A DNA stretch of 64,000 nt, from NCBI GenBank assembly GCA_017354895.1, contig CP071493.1:4092001-4156000 (forward strand), read 5' to 3'. The notes under the pieces are model-generated. The model worked only from the letters and a program-made list of their open reading frames with translations, was not told the origin of the DNA and searched no databases. The translations under genes were made by a program, and so were the position numbers. The DNA comes from Podospora comata. Taxonomy: Eukaryota > Ascomycota > Sordariomycetes > Sordariales > Podosporaceae. This document shows, one piece after another, positions 11,901-27,229 of this stretch (its first letter is position 1; each line of letters opens with the position of its first letter).

Positions 11901-14178
11901 TTCACGGCGTGTCGCCTCCCAGGAAATTGGATGAGATGCAAGTTACAGCCAACAGAAGATTCTGCCACGCCGTTCTTGTGCTTTGTGCTCTGATGGAAGA
12001 TGCGCAACTCCGAGTCGTCTCGGAAATCAAGTGACGCTCTCTTTCGAGGTTCAAGTTCAACAGATGAGATGGACAGGACAACAACAATAACAGCAGCGAG
12101 TTATCAGATTCATCACAACGAGATGTCGCTGACTCGCTGATGAGCATGGTGGAGGCAGTGGCTGACGATGGCATAACCCCACACACTTTGGTGGCAGCGC
12201 AGAGACCATATCCGATATGGCCCGTGCAAATTCCACTGGGTGTTGCGCTGCCTTTTGCTTTCTTTCTCGTTCAGCAATCTTATGCTGTGGAAGCCATGGT
12301 GGTACAAACCCGTCGACCCCCTTTTGAGATGGCATCGAACTGATCAGACAGATCGCAGCCAGCCGCAGCCATCGCACCCCGATTGGTGTTCCCTGCCACG
12401 CCTGCGTTGAGTGATGAGCTCTCGACTCGTCACGCGAATGTCTTCAATGTCTCCCCCTTGTCCCTAGCACTGGTCTGGTCTCCTGGTCTCCTGGTCTCTC
12501 TGGCTCCCGAGGCACGGTGCCTCCCGGCTTCGGGCGGTTGGCTTTTCTTTCTCTCTCCCACACGATTCCACTCCTCCATCTTTCCTCCGCCTCTCAGAAG
12601 TTCTCGGCTTCGGCACCGTATCTTTAACCCCACACAGTGCACCCATCCCACAGCAACAGCTCCGCTCCCCAGGGGCTCTAGCTCGCGCTCGACCCGCCCG
12701 GCATCCCTTCCACGAGGCTCCAGCTCCGCCAACGGCTTTTCCTATTGCTCAGGCTCATCACCTCAGAGTTTTCCCTCCGAGCTGCAGGGTCTTGTGGCCC
12801 AGGAGTCCAGATGCCTTCAGTACGGACGGATGCCCAACTCGCAAAATCTCCCGATCACAGAGCAACCAAAAGCCGCCAGGGGTCTACATACATAGGTAGC
12901 CTGCAGGGTGGCACCGACGCTGCCACTTGGGTCTTGATCTAGGGACGCTGTGGCTCTGTGCGAGCTGGTGTTCAGGATGCAAGGATGTGTACGGGACGCC
13001 AAGAATGTCCAGGCGGGGAGCTCGGGACCAGGCCAGGGTGGGATTTCTCGTCCCAAGGGGTACCCAGAGGTTCCAACCACTCCCAGTGCCCGGCGTCCGC
13101 TCAAGCTCCTACTCCCAGCCTCTGCCTCTGCAGTCCCACGCCGCCTGCCCACTCGCCTGCAGTCTGTACTGACAGCGCGCTGCCCTCCTCCTCCTTGCTC
13201 GCTGCAAGTGTCCCTGGCTTGTGTGAAAATGCCCCGGGGAGCCGGTCGCCCCAGCACACCCCAAGGTCTTGGTGCTGCTCACCAAAAGGTCCACAGCTTG
13301 CCCGAGGTGCCTATCAGAACGCCCACGTTCGTCCTTCGTACCCAGTGGTACCTCGTGGAGAGAACTCACCCTGGGTCCCTGGCTGTCTCCCTGCTCCTAC
13401 CCTTGTTGAGGGTCTCGCTCCTCGTTCGCCCACACACCACCTCACCATCCATGCCCCCATCACCACCATCCCCTTCCAAGCCCAGCCTGTGGCCCCAGCA
13501 CCCGCCGCCTGCATGCCGAACCACACCACCCTCCTGCCGCTTCATGACCCGCGACACGTCCTGGAGCAGTGTCGATGGGTTCTTGCACGGCGAGAGCCTG
13601 GGTGATGCACGGCACGCAGCAGAGCACAGGTTCGGGACAAATAACAATGCCCCTTCTCCACTGCTACCCTCCCCCCCTTCGTTCCCTCTCGCCTTGCCCT
13701 GTCTTGTCCTGTTGTGACTGATGATACTGTTCAGCAGCAAGTCCTCAGCAGGGAACAGAAAGAAGCTGCGAAAAAGTGAGACGGGGAGAGCCCTGTACAC
13801 GAGCTGTGTCTTGCCGTTCCGCTCCGGGTCTCGCCTCGCCCACCCCCCTCCCACCCCCGTTCAGTTCATCGCTCAGTCTTAAACTGGTTAAGACCTCCTG
13901 GCCGGGTGCCCACCCCATCCACGCGCTCCTGACCCCTGGTACCTTAGTGTCCTGATTGGGCCCACACGTTCTTTGACATTTCCCCCGTCCATATCACTCA
14001 AGAGTCCGCCTCACCCCAGTCACTCTTTTGTGTCCACCATCTTTGAGCCCGCAAAGACGCTGCCTCGTCTTCTGGGTCTTCTCGAGACAGCATCAATCTT
14101 CCTCACTCACGACGCACTCCCGGACGACGACGACGACGACGACACCTTCTACCGGACCGGTCGACCCAGTTGGACATC
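5493..14178. other. 8.7-kb gene-poor region upstream of the homeobox gene
   Basis: I see no gene here that I can support. Open frames on both strands are short, lack recognisable motifs and cannot be joined through good introns into anything family-like. Contents seen: a run of G around 7747-7757; an (ATG)9 microsatellite at 8944-8970; imperfect CTGGTCT direct repeats at about 12470-12510; and a pyrimidine-rich stretch from ~12.4 to 14.1 kb resembling a fungal 5' leader. The last ~455 nt before the homeobox ATG (13724-14178) contain no ATG. That suits a translated leader starting there and argues against uORFs in that part. A GAC-triplet run lies at ~14121-14142. The likeliest role is an extended regulatory region, possibly with non-coding transcripts. 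Confidence 0.5.
8944..8970. repeat. (ATG)9 trinucleotide microsatellite
   Basis: Nine uninterrupted ATG triplets, with one more imperfect unit just upstream, lie in the gene-poor region. The reverse strand would read as a polyhistidine run in one frame, but that frame has no other gene-like feature. Confidence 0.9.
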
Positions 14179-16171
14179 ATGGACATGGACTACATGGACC
14201 CTTACCGCCGATACGCCGTTCAGATGCAGGGCTATCATGGCATCCAGCAACAAACACAGCCCCAGGACCACCAGTATCCGTATTGGAGTCAGCATATGGT
14301 GGCCTACTACCAACAACACCAGCAAAGAGCAGTGATGATGGGACAGGGAGCCATGCACATGTCCAAACAGACAGAGCCCAAGCCAAGACTGGCAAAGGAC
14401 GAGGTAGAATTGTTGGAGCGCGAATTCAACAAGAATCCCAAGCCAAACAGCAGCACCAAGCGCGAGCTCGCTGAGCAAATGGGAGTGGAGGTTCCCAGGA
14501 TCAACGTTGGTCTACCGCAATGCGTAGGAAGTGTCGTATGCTAACGTGCTTTTGCAGAATTGGTTCCAAAACCGCCGGGCAAAAGAGAAGCAGATGAGAA
14601 AGACAGCCGAATTCGAGGCGCAACAGGCAAGAGAAAAGGAGGCTTCGGAGGTCAAGGAATCCGGTGACCAAGAGCAGGGTACCGTGACCGAGTTCTACGG
14701 CCTGAGCAACCAGCACCAACCTCTTGGGTTATCAACTGCCAAGTTTGGGGGGAGCGATGATGGCACTGATAGCGATGATGGCGCTTCAGGACCACAGCCT
14801 CTCATCGAGTCAGCGGGCGCTTCATGCACAGTAACGCCTGGAGGTGACACTCCAGTAAGCCCAGGGAGTGATTATGTTCACGTCAAGTATGAACACGTCA
14901 AATCGCCCGTTCACCGCTCACAAAACACATCGGACCTTGACCAGCCGTCAACAGCCATGAGCGCGTTCACCACGCCCCAACAAGAGATCAACTTTCAGCA
15001 GCCGACGCCTTTCAGCTTCAGGCAGGCGAACCCGGAGCTTTTGGATGGCTTGTCGGGCCATGAGCTGCACAGAGTCCAAAGCCAGGATCATATCGATACA
15101 GGGGAAACAAGTCACTTCGGCTCGTTCCCTGACCGAGACTATTTTGCGTCACCTCCCATCCCGCGCTTCCCGTCTGAAATGATACCCGAAAACTTGGTCA
15201 GCGCCGAAACCGAGCTTCTCCAACGCCGAGTATCCGAGGAAAATTTGGTGAAATGTGAAGCTCTGTCGCCGACTTCCTTGCCCGAGTCGCCCTTGACAGT
15301 GTCAGACTTGCGCTTCAAATCCCCACCACCCCCAGCTGATATTGCTGGCCGCAGGAAATTGCGACGTCCAGCGCCTCTCGGACCATCCTCCTTGAGAGGT
15401 GGCGCTGGGCCGAAGGCGGGTATTGAAGCTCCTCGAAGATCAGAAACGGCAAGCCCGATGAGACGCATCTCTTCCGCTACGGGAGGCCTAGGTGGGCGCG
15501 TACAAAAGTCGTTCATGGGACCAGGTGGACCGAGGTCCCCGTTTGCGATGGAGCGCAACAAGGAAGCGCTTCTTCAGAGTCTCCAGGACGGCCAATCTCC
15601 CGCAATGGCTTCTTTGAACAGCGCCATGTCACCGTTGAGCCCTGGGGGACACAATCAGAGCGCGCGCGAAGGAACAGTTGGTATCAGTTCTTCAGATGAA
15701 GAGGCTGGCTTTGCGTATGGGTCCCTTGGTGCCGTGGGCGGGTTTTCCATGTACAAATCCGAGGCCACCATGAAGACACCACCAGGAACTCCGGGCCTAC
15801 AAATGGGTATGCAAGACGCATACTTCACAGGCTCCATGGACCACGCCTGGAACTTCGCCCCACAGGACGAACCCCTTCCTACGCCAAGCCTCTGCAGCCA
15901 CGGGGGATCCGAACTTGAGTTCTCAATGGCACCTCAGATGCCTGGTTATGTGGCCAGCCAGCCTGTGACACCCTCATTTCCGCCACAGTCCATGGGCCCA
16001 ACATACAACGGTTTTTTTGGCCCTTCGCTCGCCCAAACCGAATATCACTTCCCCGACTCTTATGCAACTGAGCCATCAGCACGATCTTCGCCCACCAACA
16101 TGCCACGATCGAAGCAGTTTCAATTTGCTCAAAATATCACCCCCCAGGACTTCAGTGCGGACAAGTCATAA
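14179..16171 (+). CDS. Homeodomain transcription factor
   Basis: A DNA-binding developmental regulator of the fungal homeobox type. Exons 14179-14505 and 14558-16171 are separated by a 52-nt intron with branch site GCTAAC, giving 646 aa. The homeodomain covers about residues 66-122. Helix 1 is around DEVELLEREF, the loop is NPKPNSSTK, and the recognition helix is NWFQNRRAKEK with the invariant W, F, N and R. Spacing between helices 1 and 2 is that of a typical 60-residue homeodomain, without the three-residue TALE insertion. The intron falls immediately before the recognition helix. The N-terminus is rich in Met, Tyr and Gln; the long C-terminal part is Ser/Pro-rich, probably disordered, and the likely activation region. 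The ATG at 14179 is the first in frame. The 8.7-kb upstream region and microsatellite-bearing 3' flank are unusual for this window. Which fungal homeobox subgroup it belongs to is not resolved. Confidence 0.93.
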
Positions 16172-18644
<2,473 letters not shown>

Positions 18645-21600
18645 TCAGTAAAACCCATCCGGCCCGGCACTCCCCCTCGTGGAAGCAGACGCAGTAGTCG
18701 GCGTGTTCTGTGTGCTGCTCGCATCGCTACTAGGCGTCGAGGGCTCCACGACCCGGTTCCTAATCGTCATGATCCACTCGTGCTGCAGCAGCTCAATCGC
18801 CGTCGCCCTCTTCTTCGAGTCGCGCACGAAGCACCTCCTCAAAAAGTCAATCCCCTGCGGGCTGAGCTGGTCCGACGTCGGGAGCTGCGGCGGGTTTCCC
18901 TGGGCGATGTTGTACATGATGGCCCACTCGTTGTCGAGATTGGCCCAGGGGCGTCTCCCAGTCGCCATCTCGAGGATGACGCAGCCGAGGGACCAAATGT
19001 CAACGGCACCAAAGTGGCCCGGGTTCTCACCCTTGATCACCTCGGGAGACATGTACATGGGCGTTCCAGTCATGGACTTGTTGGGCTTCGTGCTGGTGAT
19101 GTCTTGCACGAGTGTTCGGCCCTGGCGAGCGATCAGTTTGGCGGCGCCGAAATCGACGTATTTGATGATGCCATTGTGGTCGAGGAGGATGTCTGTGGCG
19201 TTTATTAGTACCTTTTGAACATGTCAGATGGTCTGCTAGACTTACTCTCTGGCTTGATATCACGGTGGGCGATCCTCAACTCATGCAAGTACGCCAAACC
19301 CTCGAGAAGCTGCAGAGCATACACCATGATGACTTGCTCATCCTCGATACGCCCGTGCTCCAGCAAGTTGGCAAGCGAGCCACCTGAGCAAAACTCCATA
19401 AACATGTAGACACGATCGCGGTGTACCTCAATACCAAAGTACGATACAACGTTGGGGTGATCCACAGATTCCAAAACGCGCATTTCGTCCCTAATCGTAT
19501 GAGCAACGTTGGGAATAAGCTTGGGGTCTTGCAGGCGAATCTCCTTCACCGCCATAAGCTGGCCTGTGTCAAGGTTCATGGCAGCGTAGACATTGCCAAA
19601 CGTGCCACCGCCGACAAACTGCCCTTGTTGCCAGCGGATGGTAAAGTTGTTGGCTGTTGATGAGAGCCAGGCGAGCGAGCGGTCGACCTCGTTTGACACC
19701 TCCAAGACTCGACCCATTGCTGACCGTTCTACAAGGATTTGCTTTCGAATATCGTCAACCTTGACCAGCTCCTCAAGGCGGCGCTCTGTTACACAGCTCG
19801 CGGCCATTTCGTCATCCATAATCTGGCCCTTGTTCAGTCGCTTCATCTGGCTGATAAGCGTCTCCATGCGCTGTTTCTCAGCCTGGGCCGCAACGTTTGA
19901 CCTGGCGCCCATGATATCGAAATGCGAAATCAACAGAGCCATGCATCCAGCAACCTTGGTCCGTAACTTGACATATTCATCGTCGCCAAGCGCTAGCATG
20001 TGCTTGCCTCTGGTCATGACCATGGCAAACTCAAGCGCCTGTACAGTCCAGCGGAATGTCTTGCGATCAGAGGGAACGCAGTCATCACAGATAAAGCTAA
20101 CCCAGTCCAGCGCCAGCTTGGTAAGCTTCATGTTGTTCATCGTCCTCCGGTTGTTGTCCATGTACAGCAAGGAGCGCTGACCGAACTCAGTAGCGAATAT
20201 GAAGCAGGTCTGTATGAGCTCCTGACAGTTCAGACCCTTGGTCTGCCGTCGAATTGTCTCCACACTGTCCATGAAGGCATTTGACAGCTTGAAAGCAACT
20301 TTGCGGATCTCCATGAGGCGAAGGTTCACCTTGTGCAAAGTTGACCTCTGTTCGACCACAATGTCAATGTGCATATCAATCGTCTCCAAAAACGCCTTTC
20401 TTGCGTTCACCAAGACATGTTGTGAACCACCCGCAATGAGTCTCATGTGGCCCAACTTGATATCGAGTGGTTCTTCCCGCACTGACAAGCTAAGCTTGGA
20501 GCCGAACCAGTTAGGTGCGTTTTCAGCCTTGATGATCAGGAGGTAGGGTTCTGCGGGATCTTCTGCGATGACATCGTAGGAGAAGGTGCCCATAAGACGC
20601 TGGATCACGTCCGGGCGGTTTGCTAACGAAGGCGATGCGATGATGTGGATGCCTTTGTGTTCGGGGCTGCCCGTGTAAACTTGGAAGTGGTGCGTGTCCA
20701 TCAGCCGATCATAGAGGTCTTGGAGCTTTTCTGGGCCCCAAGCAATGGTGAAATCACAGGCATTTTCGTAATTCTCGCTGAGCATCCTGGAGAAGCGCTG
20801 CAGCATTCTCTGACGCACACGAACGGAGTCCAGAGTTTGCTTGTACCGCTTCGTCATCTCGGTCACACTCTCTTTGGGTTTCCTCTGCAGTTCTTTCTCA
20901 AAGGTCTGGTGAAGTCGGTTGAAGGCCTTGAAGGTCAGCGAACTGAACTGTTCAGCAGCCTCAATATCTCCGCGCGTGAGATGACTGCCAATTTCGTTTC
21001 CAAACTCCCACTCCTGAAACAGCAATTCTGCCTCCTTGAAGGTGTTCTTGTTCCCGCTGAGCTTCCAGTTCAGCATCTTGAAGTAGTATTTGAGCGCATC
21101 CAAAATGACCCTGTCAAAATCTTCGTCGATGCAAGGGGGTAAATCCCACCAAGGTTCTGGTGCTGAGATCATCATGTACTCGGACCTGATTTTGATGGCA
21201 AGTTTCAAGATGATTTGGAATTGTGAGATCATCTGGTCTTGCATCAGAGGGTTCTGCTGTGCCGAGTCCTTCATCTTTTTGGCATAAGCTAGCCGCACCT
21301 TGATGATTTCCTCAATAAGTCTTGACGGAAAGCTGATCAAGGTGAGCAGCTCCTCGATATAAGGGGGGAGATGGCGCTTTTGAAAGCCCTGGGCCTTGTC
21401 GATCAAGGTGCGCTTCGCCTTTTCGATAACTCGCGAAATTCCGTCCAGCATGCTCCTCCTCCTGAGATTTTTGCCATCAGCACCATTGTCCTCATGAAGC
21501 GACTTGAGGCCCTCTTCCTTCAAGAGACGGTCCATGAACGAGGTATCATCGCCCAGACCGTTTCCGCCACCTGGCTTGTGGAAATCAAGGGCTTCATTGC

Positions 21601-22780
21601 CAACCCATCTCTTCAAAATTGACAATTCCGTGTTGATCATTTCGTTGACGTTGTACCAAGATATAACAGATTCACATGTCTCCTCGTACGCCTCATAGGT
21701 CCCGGGCTTAAGCGCCGCAACGAGGGCTGTGCTGGAGGGATAAAGACTCTCGATCTTGTCAATCTTGGCGATGGCGTCGCGGACCTGGCCGATGGGAGGT
21801 TTTCCGGCCTCACTCTGTCCAGCAATGGAGAAATTGATGACCTCATTGACCAAGCGGTCCAAGCCCGCCTGAGCCTCCTCGGTCATCCTCTTTTGAACCG
21901 GCAAGTGTCTGTCGCATATTTTTGCGCGGATGGCCAACCATAGCTCAGCCTTGTGAGCGCTTCTCCCTGCTTCCTCATCCGCCGAACCGATAAGACGCTT
22001 CTTCTCCTGGCGGACAACATCGCCAGTCAGTACCGCCTCGAGCATGCCGTGCCATTCTAACCGCTCCCGATTCTGGGGATCCCTTAGGTCCTCTTCTGTG
22101 ATCTGACTCTCTTCGCTGTTGACAAACATGATGTGCGCATCTTCGTAGCTGTCGAATGGACCCTCTGAAGATGGGGTTTCGCCCTCGGAATCTGAATCGT
22201 ACTGCTCGCCAGAGCCGTAAGCGTCGAAGTAGTCGCTGTTGCCGTGGTCTTGCTGGCGTAACCTTCGGACGTACTCTCGCTCCTGGGCTCGGAATGTCGA
22301 GCTTCCTGCTAACGGTCGTGGTCGCGATCCGTCTCGGGGGTGGGTTGGAGTAGCTCCTATGTAGGACGAGGGTGGGGGCTGTTGTGGCCTTCGCGCGGTA
22401 TATGGCTGGTAGGTATTCGAAGGTGTTCTAGCAGGTCCCGTGGGGCGTTGAGGTCGTGGAGTAGCGCCATTCCCGTAGTGAGCCGAGTCGGCCGTGCCAC
22501 GTTGGCGGCTGGCCGCGCCGTTCGCGAGGCCCGTGGAAGGATGTGGCTGTACGATGCTGGAGTGGACTGGAGCGTCGGCATAGCGAGCCAGAGAGCCAAG
22601 TTCGTCATGCTGTTCTAGCACATGACGATCTGTAAACAAATGCAGATCTCCCGATGATACCGCAAGCTCCGAGTCAGATGGCACCGCTATCGGACGGCCA
22701 TTGAACCTCTCGGGCCGCACAAACTGGTCGTCTTCGGTCTGCGAGAAGCGGACGGTACGGGGTGACGTTTCGCTGGCCAT
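18645..22780 (-). CDS. SSK2: Ssk2/Ssk22-type MAP kinase kinase kinase of the HOG pathway (Neurospora os-4 orthologue)
   Basis: The MAPKKK that phosphorylates the Pbs2/OS-5 MAPKK in the high-osmolarity glycerol cascade. Exons 22780-19246 and 19192-18645 with a 53-nt intron give 1360 aa, the usual size. The ~1040-residue N-terminal regulatory region is followed by the kinase domain (~1046-1320): glycine loop VGGGTFGNV (~1056), catalytic Lys in MAVKE (~1079), HRDIKPEN catalytic loop (~1172), DFG (~1192), and the APE-equivalent in GTPMYMSPEVIKG. The intron interrupts the Asn codon of the catalytic loop. The first ATG follows a leader with no competing in-frame ATG. It is divergent from SLD3. In fungi this kinase is regulated by the Ssk1 response regulator binding its N-terminal region, which is known from the family and not shown here. 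A C-terminal Ser/Thr-rich tail follows the kinase. Confidence 0.96.
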
Positions 22781-23769
22781 TGCGATGGCAGGTTGCTGTT
22801 GGTGAATTCGAGACCCAGGTACGATGATCGAGCGAGGTAGGTACGGTGATCAATCGATCGTATGCCCACTGCTGGCGGAAACCAAGCTATTGAGGCGGCA
22901 ATTCGTCCTGGCCATCGGCGCACAGAGGGAGAAGGGGGGATTAGTCGGCGGTATGTGGGCAATTAGCCCAAATGTCGTCTGATTTATGGCTGGGATATTC
23001 AATGGAAAGAGCCGTCAAGACGAGCTGGTGATGGACGTTACACTAACAGCAACAAAAGCGGGCCCGTGGCAAAAGATGGCGAGCAGAAAGGCGGCCAAGA
23101 AAGGTTAAGGAAGCTTTGCAAGGAGCTCCCCTGACAGTGCTTCCAAGGTCTCATTGGCCAAAGTCGAACAGCTTAAGCAACTGGCACACGAGGAGAATTT
23201 GTTATCAGCGGCTCAATAAAAACATGGTGGTTCGAGCTGATCGAAGCTTGAGTAGGCTCATCGGGATCGGCTTGGTAGTGCAACATCTGCCAAGCATCTC
23301 CAACGCTTGGTGCAAGTTACACAGCGCTGTTTCAGGAAAGGGATGATTATGTATGAAGAGAATGCGCTAGTACACACATGCTCTCCACTGGCCCATGTGA
23401 AACAGATTCTCCCAAAGATCAGCAGTCTCGAGATGGGAATGCGGATTTAAAGATGTTTCGTTTCTCCCGCCTCAGGGTTCAGGTTAAGTGAAGACAGGAT
23501 GGCTTGTGCGGGGGACAGGGGTTCTACGCCGTTGGCTGACGGGAACGCGTCTGTCGCGCTGGGTTGAGCATGGATCACAACGCGTGACGCCAGAGCCAGG
23601 GCGGGACAAGCATCTGCCAATGAACATTTTTGGAATTCGAGATTCGAGAGACTTACACATGAGCCTGACAACACCTGCGTCCTAACATTGGTTACCACCG
23701 TTCACAGTTCACCAGGTGTCTATATTTTCAACATGTACCGCTAGCCGACTCATTCCCGGTTTTATCAAT
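22781..23769. promoter_or_regulatory. Divergent promoter region SSK2 / SLD3
   Basis: This 989-bp region separates the two divergent start codons. No gene or convincing known motif array was recognised; short open frames on both strands look random. Confidence 0.4.
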
Positions 23770-26700
23770 ATGTCCTCCGCAGTGAGGCCGAGTTCTGGCG
23801 GCGCGTCACTGTCGCACTCTCGTTCAGACTCCATTTCCACCTCGATCTCGCTGCCACCCCTCCCTTTGTCACGGCCTGCGAGCCGGGCTTCAGCTGGTGG
23901 TGGCATACTCACACCGGCCCGCGATGCCGAGCTCAACCAGCCAGGTCGTCGCCAGAGCATCCACGATCAAGATGTCTTTGGTTCAAGAAAACGGAAGCGA
24001 GATGTCTCGACACCAGGACTGAGCACTGACAATTTACTACTAAAAGCTCCAATTGTTTTGAAGGTATTGCCTTTTTTTATAAACCAGTCTCAATCGCTCA
24101 TGTTTGACGGTAGCTAACCTTTGTACAGCCCCATCCGTCTAGCCTTACATCGAGACCGTGTATGCTCCACCCTCTCATGATGCTTCCCCGTGAGAGCCTA
24201 CCGCTGTCCGCCCTCGACCTCGTCAAGCCACACGGAGAACTTCCATCCACCCGTCTTTTTGAGTCCAAGATTAAGATTCTCGACCTCGAGGGACGTCTGG
24301 GCCACAGTGTCCTCATTGCCCGTTCAGAGATCACCAAAATGGTATATGCCGTCGAAAGCGAAAGCCCTGGGTTATACGTGCTGTGCAAGCTGGGCTCATG
24401 GGTGGATATTGGAGAGCTCAGTCATGATGCTACCGTGGTCTGCAAGGAGAGATTGAAAGGCCCAAAGCAGGTCAAAGTCGAAGATCCGGCCGGCGCGCCT
24501 CTTATAACACCACAAATGTACAAGGAGAACAAGAGGAGGAAACTCGCCATCGAAGAACTCCAGGCCGCCACTCGCAGACGATCAGGAACTCTCACCGATA
24601 TGGACTCTCACAGTCAGATTTCGGCATTGCCCAACTCTAGGCCTGCTTCGAGAGGAATCGTTGGGTCTAGACCGGCCTCCAGAGGAGTTGGAACTCAAAT
24701 TGTTCAGCCACTAGAGGAGATTTTGGCCGACTCTCTCGCTTTGCTATCCAGCACGCGAGACAGCACCCCAACCCTTCTTCCGGTCTCAGATACTGGTTGC
24801 CAGGCAGAGCAACAGTCACAGCCACAGGAGCAGGAGCAGGATAAGCCGACCGCCGAAGGCATCATGGACAACATTAGAACACAGTATCAAGAAGCTCTCT
24901 ATCATTCAAAGGTAAGAATCTTGGTGTCCGACCTACTCGTTTGTCAATATGCTCACTGGCCTAGGGATCGCTGGCATATTTCGCAAAGGGCCCACTGTCC
25001 AGGGCTCGAGCCGCCTTCCACCCCGATACAGGCTCCGATCTCGAAATGGCTGACTTGGTAGAGTTTTTGAAGAGTCTCATCATGACAACTATCCTGGTGG
25101 ACAAGAAGTACCGCGAAACAATTCCCGCTATCATCGAGAAAATGAAAACGTGCCTCGAGGACTCGGACAACGCCCAGACAAAGCGCAAGAAACGGAAGGT
25201 GAAGAAGCCCAAGATGGGGAAAGATGGCTTGTACCCAAGTGAAGTGGACCACGTTAAGAGGTGGTGGACTTCACATCTGCCGATTGCTGTTGGGAATGAA
25301 GAGGAAGAAGCAAAGACCGTTTCCCAGACCGAAGCCAGGTATCACGTCTCCTGCCTTCGACGGAGAGAAACTCAGTTGCAGATGATCCTAATCATGGAAA
25401 TTCTGGCGCTGGAACCATTGATACGGCCAAAGGATCCTGTTGGTGACTACCTGCTGCCTGGCGAGTCTCGAGCACCATCCCGCGAAGCAAGTCAAGAGCC
25501 GACAGCGAAGAAACGGAACAAGCACAATCTTCCTGTACTTTTGGATGTTCACGCTGATCGCCTTTGTATTTGGCAGTCGGTAACACTGGATGAGGTCAAA
25601 GCGCTGGCTGAGTCTCAAGCACCCAAAGAGGGTGCCAGGCCCGAGCGAATCGACTCTGACCCCCTGAAGGACTTTTGTGTGGAAATCATCCTACCCTTTT
25701 TCGCTGCACGTCTCCCAGAGCTTTGCGACTCCATCAACAGAAAGTTGGGTGGCCCTGTAGCTCAGTCGCCACCGAAGAAGGAGTTTGTGAAGCCGACTGC
25801 TGTCTCAAAAGCGAAACCTGGTGCGCCAGCAAAGCGGCCTGCCGCCCTGAAGAAGGACAGCGATCGATCGCTCCAGCGAGCGCTTTCCAACGAGCGTATG
25901 AGACGTAGTGTCTCAAGAGAGCCATCCAAGGCGATCGCCCTTATGCGATCTGCGAGCGCGACGGCAATTCCTGGACTGAAGCGGGAGGGTAGTGAGCCCC
26001 TGCTCATGGGAATGGTCCTCCGCCAAGACAAGAGTTTGAAGGAGAAGCCAACAAATGTCTTCCCACGTGGGGAAGATCTCAGAGCGAGAAAGAAGGCCCA
26101 GGTAGATGCCGAGTTGAAGGATGCCATCTCGGCGCTTAAGAAGCCAAACCGGGCACTGGCTGTGAAAGAATTTGCTGACGCAGTGGACAAGAGAGCTTCT
26201 GCGGGTGTCAACCAGGTGAAGAAGGTGAAGAAGCCGCGGACACCTTCTATTGTCAAAGCAACTCCAGCAAACGGCCGCTTCAAGGATGTCCTTGCGGGCG
26301 ACAATGCGCGTGGACAAACATCTCAATCTTTTGAAGCCATCCCACCATCAAGCGCCTCCATGATCCCAGCATCGACATTACCTCGCAAGTTCACCAATGC
26401 ATTGGCACCACCGCCATCGTCAACACCGATCAGGATCAGCGCGACTCCGGCCCGCAAACCAGCCGCGGTCAGCACCTTCCACACCCTGCAGGCAATCCAG
26501 GAGACACCGGGCCCCATCTTGGCCTCGTCACCCATCATGGCAAGAAAGGCAGCGCCCGCACCGACTCAGGGCCAAAGAGCCTCTACACAATTGCTATCTA
26601 TACCTCAGGAAGCGATAGACCACTTCCCCTCCTCGCCCGGGCTACCGGCGCTCTTTGAGACACCGGTCAACCCTAAATTTCATAAAACGGCCACGGCTAT

Positions 26701-26869
26701 CAATGACAGCCCTATTCGGTCAAAGCTATTCACGTTGGCACCAGCCCAACAGAAACAAAAGGAGAAGGAAGCCCCACCGCCGGGGACACTCGGACAGACA
26801 GTTCTCACAAAGGAGACAGCGAGCATATACGCCCAACTCGGGTGGGACGACGACGATGACATTATATAA
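23770..26869 (+). CDS. SLD3: DNA replication initiation factor Sld3 (treslin/TICRR-like)
   Basis: Sld3 loads Cdc45 onto licensed origins and, once phosphorylated by CDK, bridges to Dpb11. Three exons, 23770-24063, 24129-24911 and 24965-26869, with introns of 65 and 53 nt, give 993 aa. The second splice restores the conserved Cdc45-binding core: ALYHSK joins GSLAYFAKGPLSRARAAF and the helix ending LVDKKYRETIP. This core occupies the middle of the protein (~residues 345-600). The N-terminal ~100 residues are Ser-rich. The C-terminal third is basic and Ser/Thr-Pro rich, as expected for a CDK-regulated tail (for example KPRTPSIVKATP). Alignment outside the core is weak in this family, so start and termini are less sure than the core. 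The gene is convergent with TRS65. Confidence 0.87.
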
Positions 26870-27229
26870 TGAACCTGGCATGAAACAATCAACATCACAG
26901 CATAAGCAAAATTTCGCATGGCATCAGGGGTTTACTGAACAGGTTCGGGATTGGGGGAAAGAAGTATTTCGCTTGAGAGCATTGTCGGCAGAAGAGGATA
27001 CCTTACATAGTTCATAAACTTTGTGTTGTATAAGTCACGTAGATACCCATTAGCTGGCACAAAAAAGGGAATGGGTAATAGGTAGGGATGTCAAGATATT
27101 AGCGGTTAGAGCATGGCGTCTAATGGTGTTATTACTTTTGATTGTTAATTCCCTCTCAACCCTCTCGTTGTTATTATCATTCCCATTTTCAACAACCTAT
27201 CTTACCACCCAGCAGCCCCTACCTACCCT
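26870..27229. other. Convergent 3' spacer SLD3 / TRS65
   Basis: A 360-bp AT-richer stretch holding the two 3' untranslated regions. No gene is seen. Confidence 0.5.

Noticed and set aside
12383-13717. Overlapping long Ser/Pro-rich frames upstream of the homeobox gene
   Set aside because: Several frames are open at once because the DNA is pyrimidine-rich; no motif or consistent frame.
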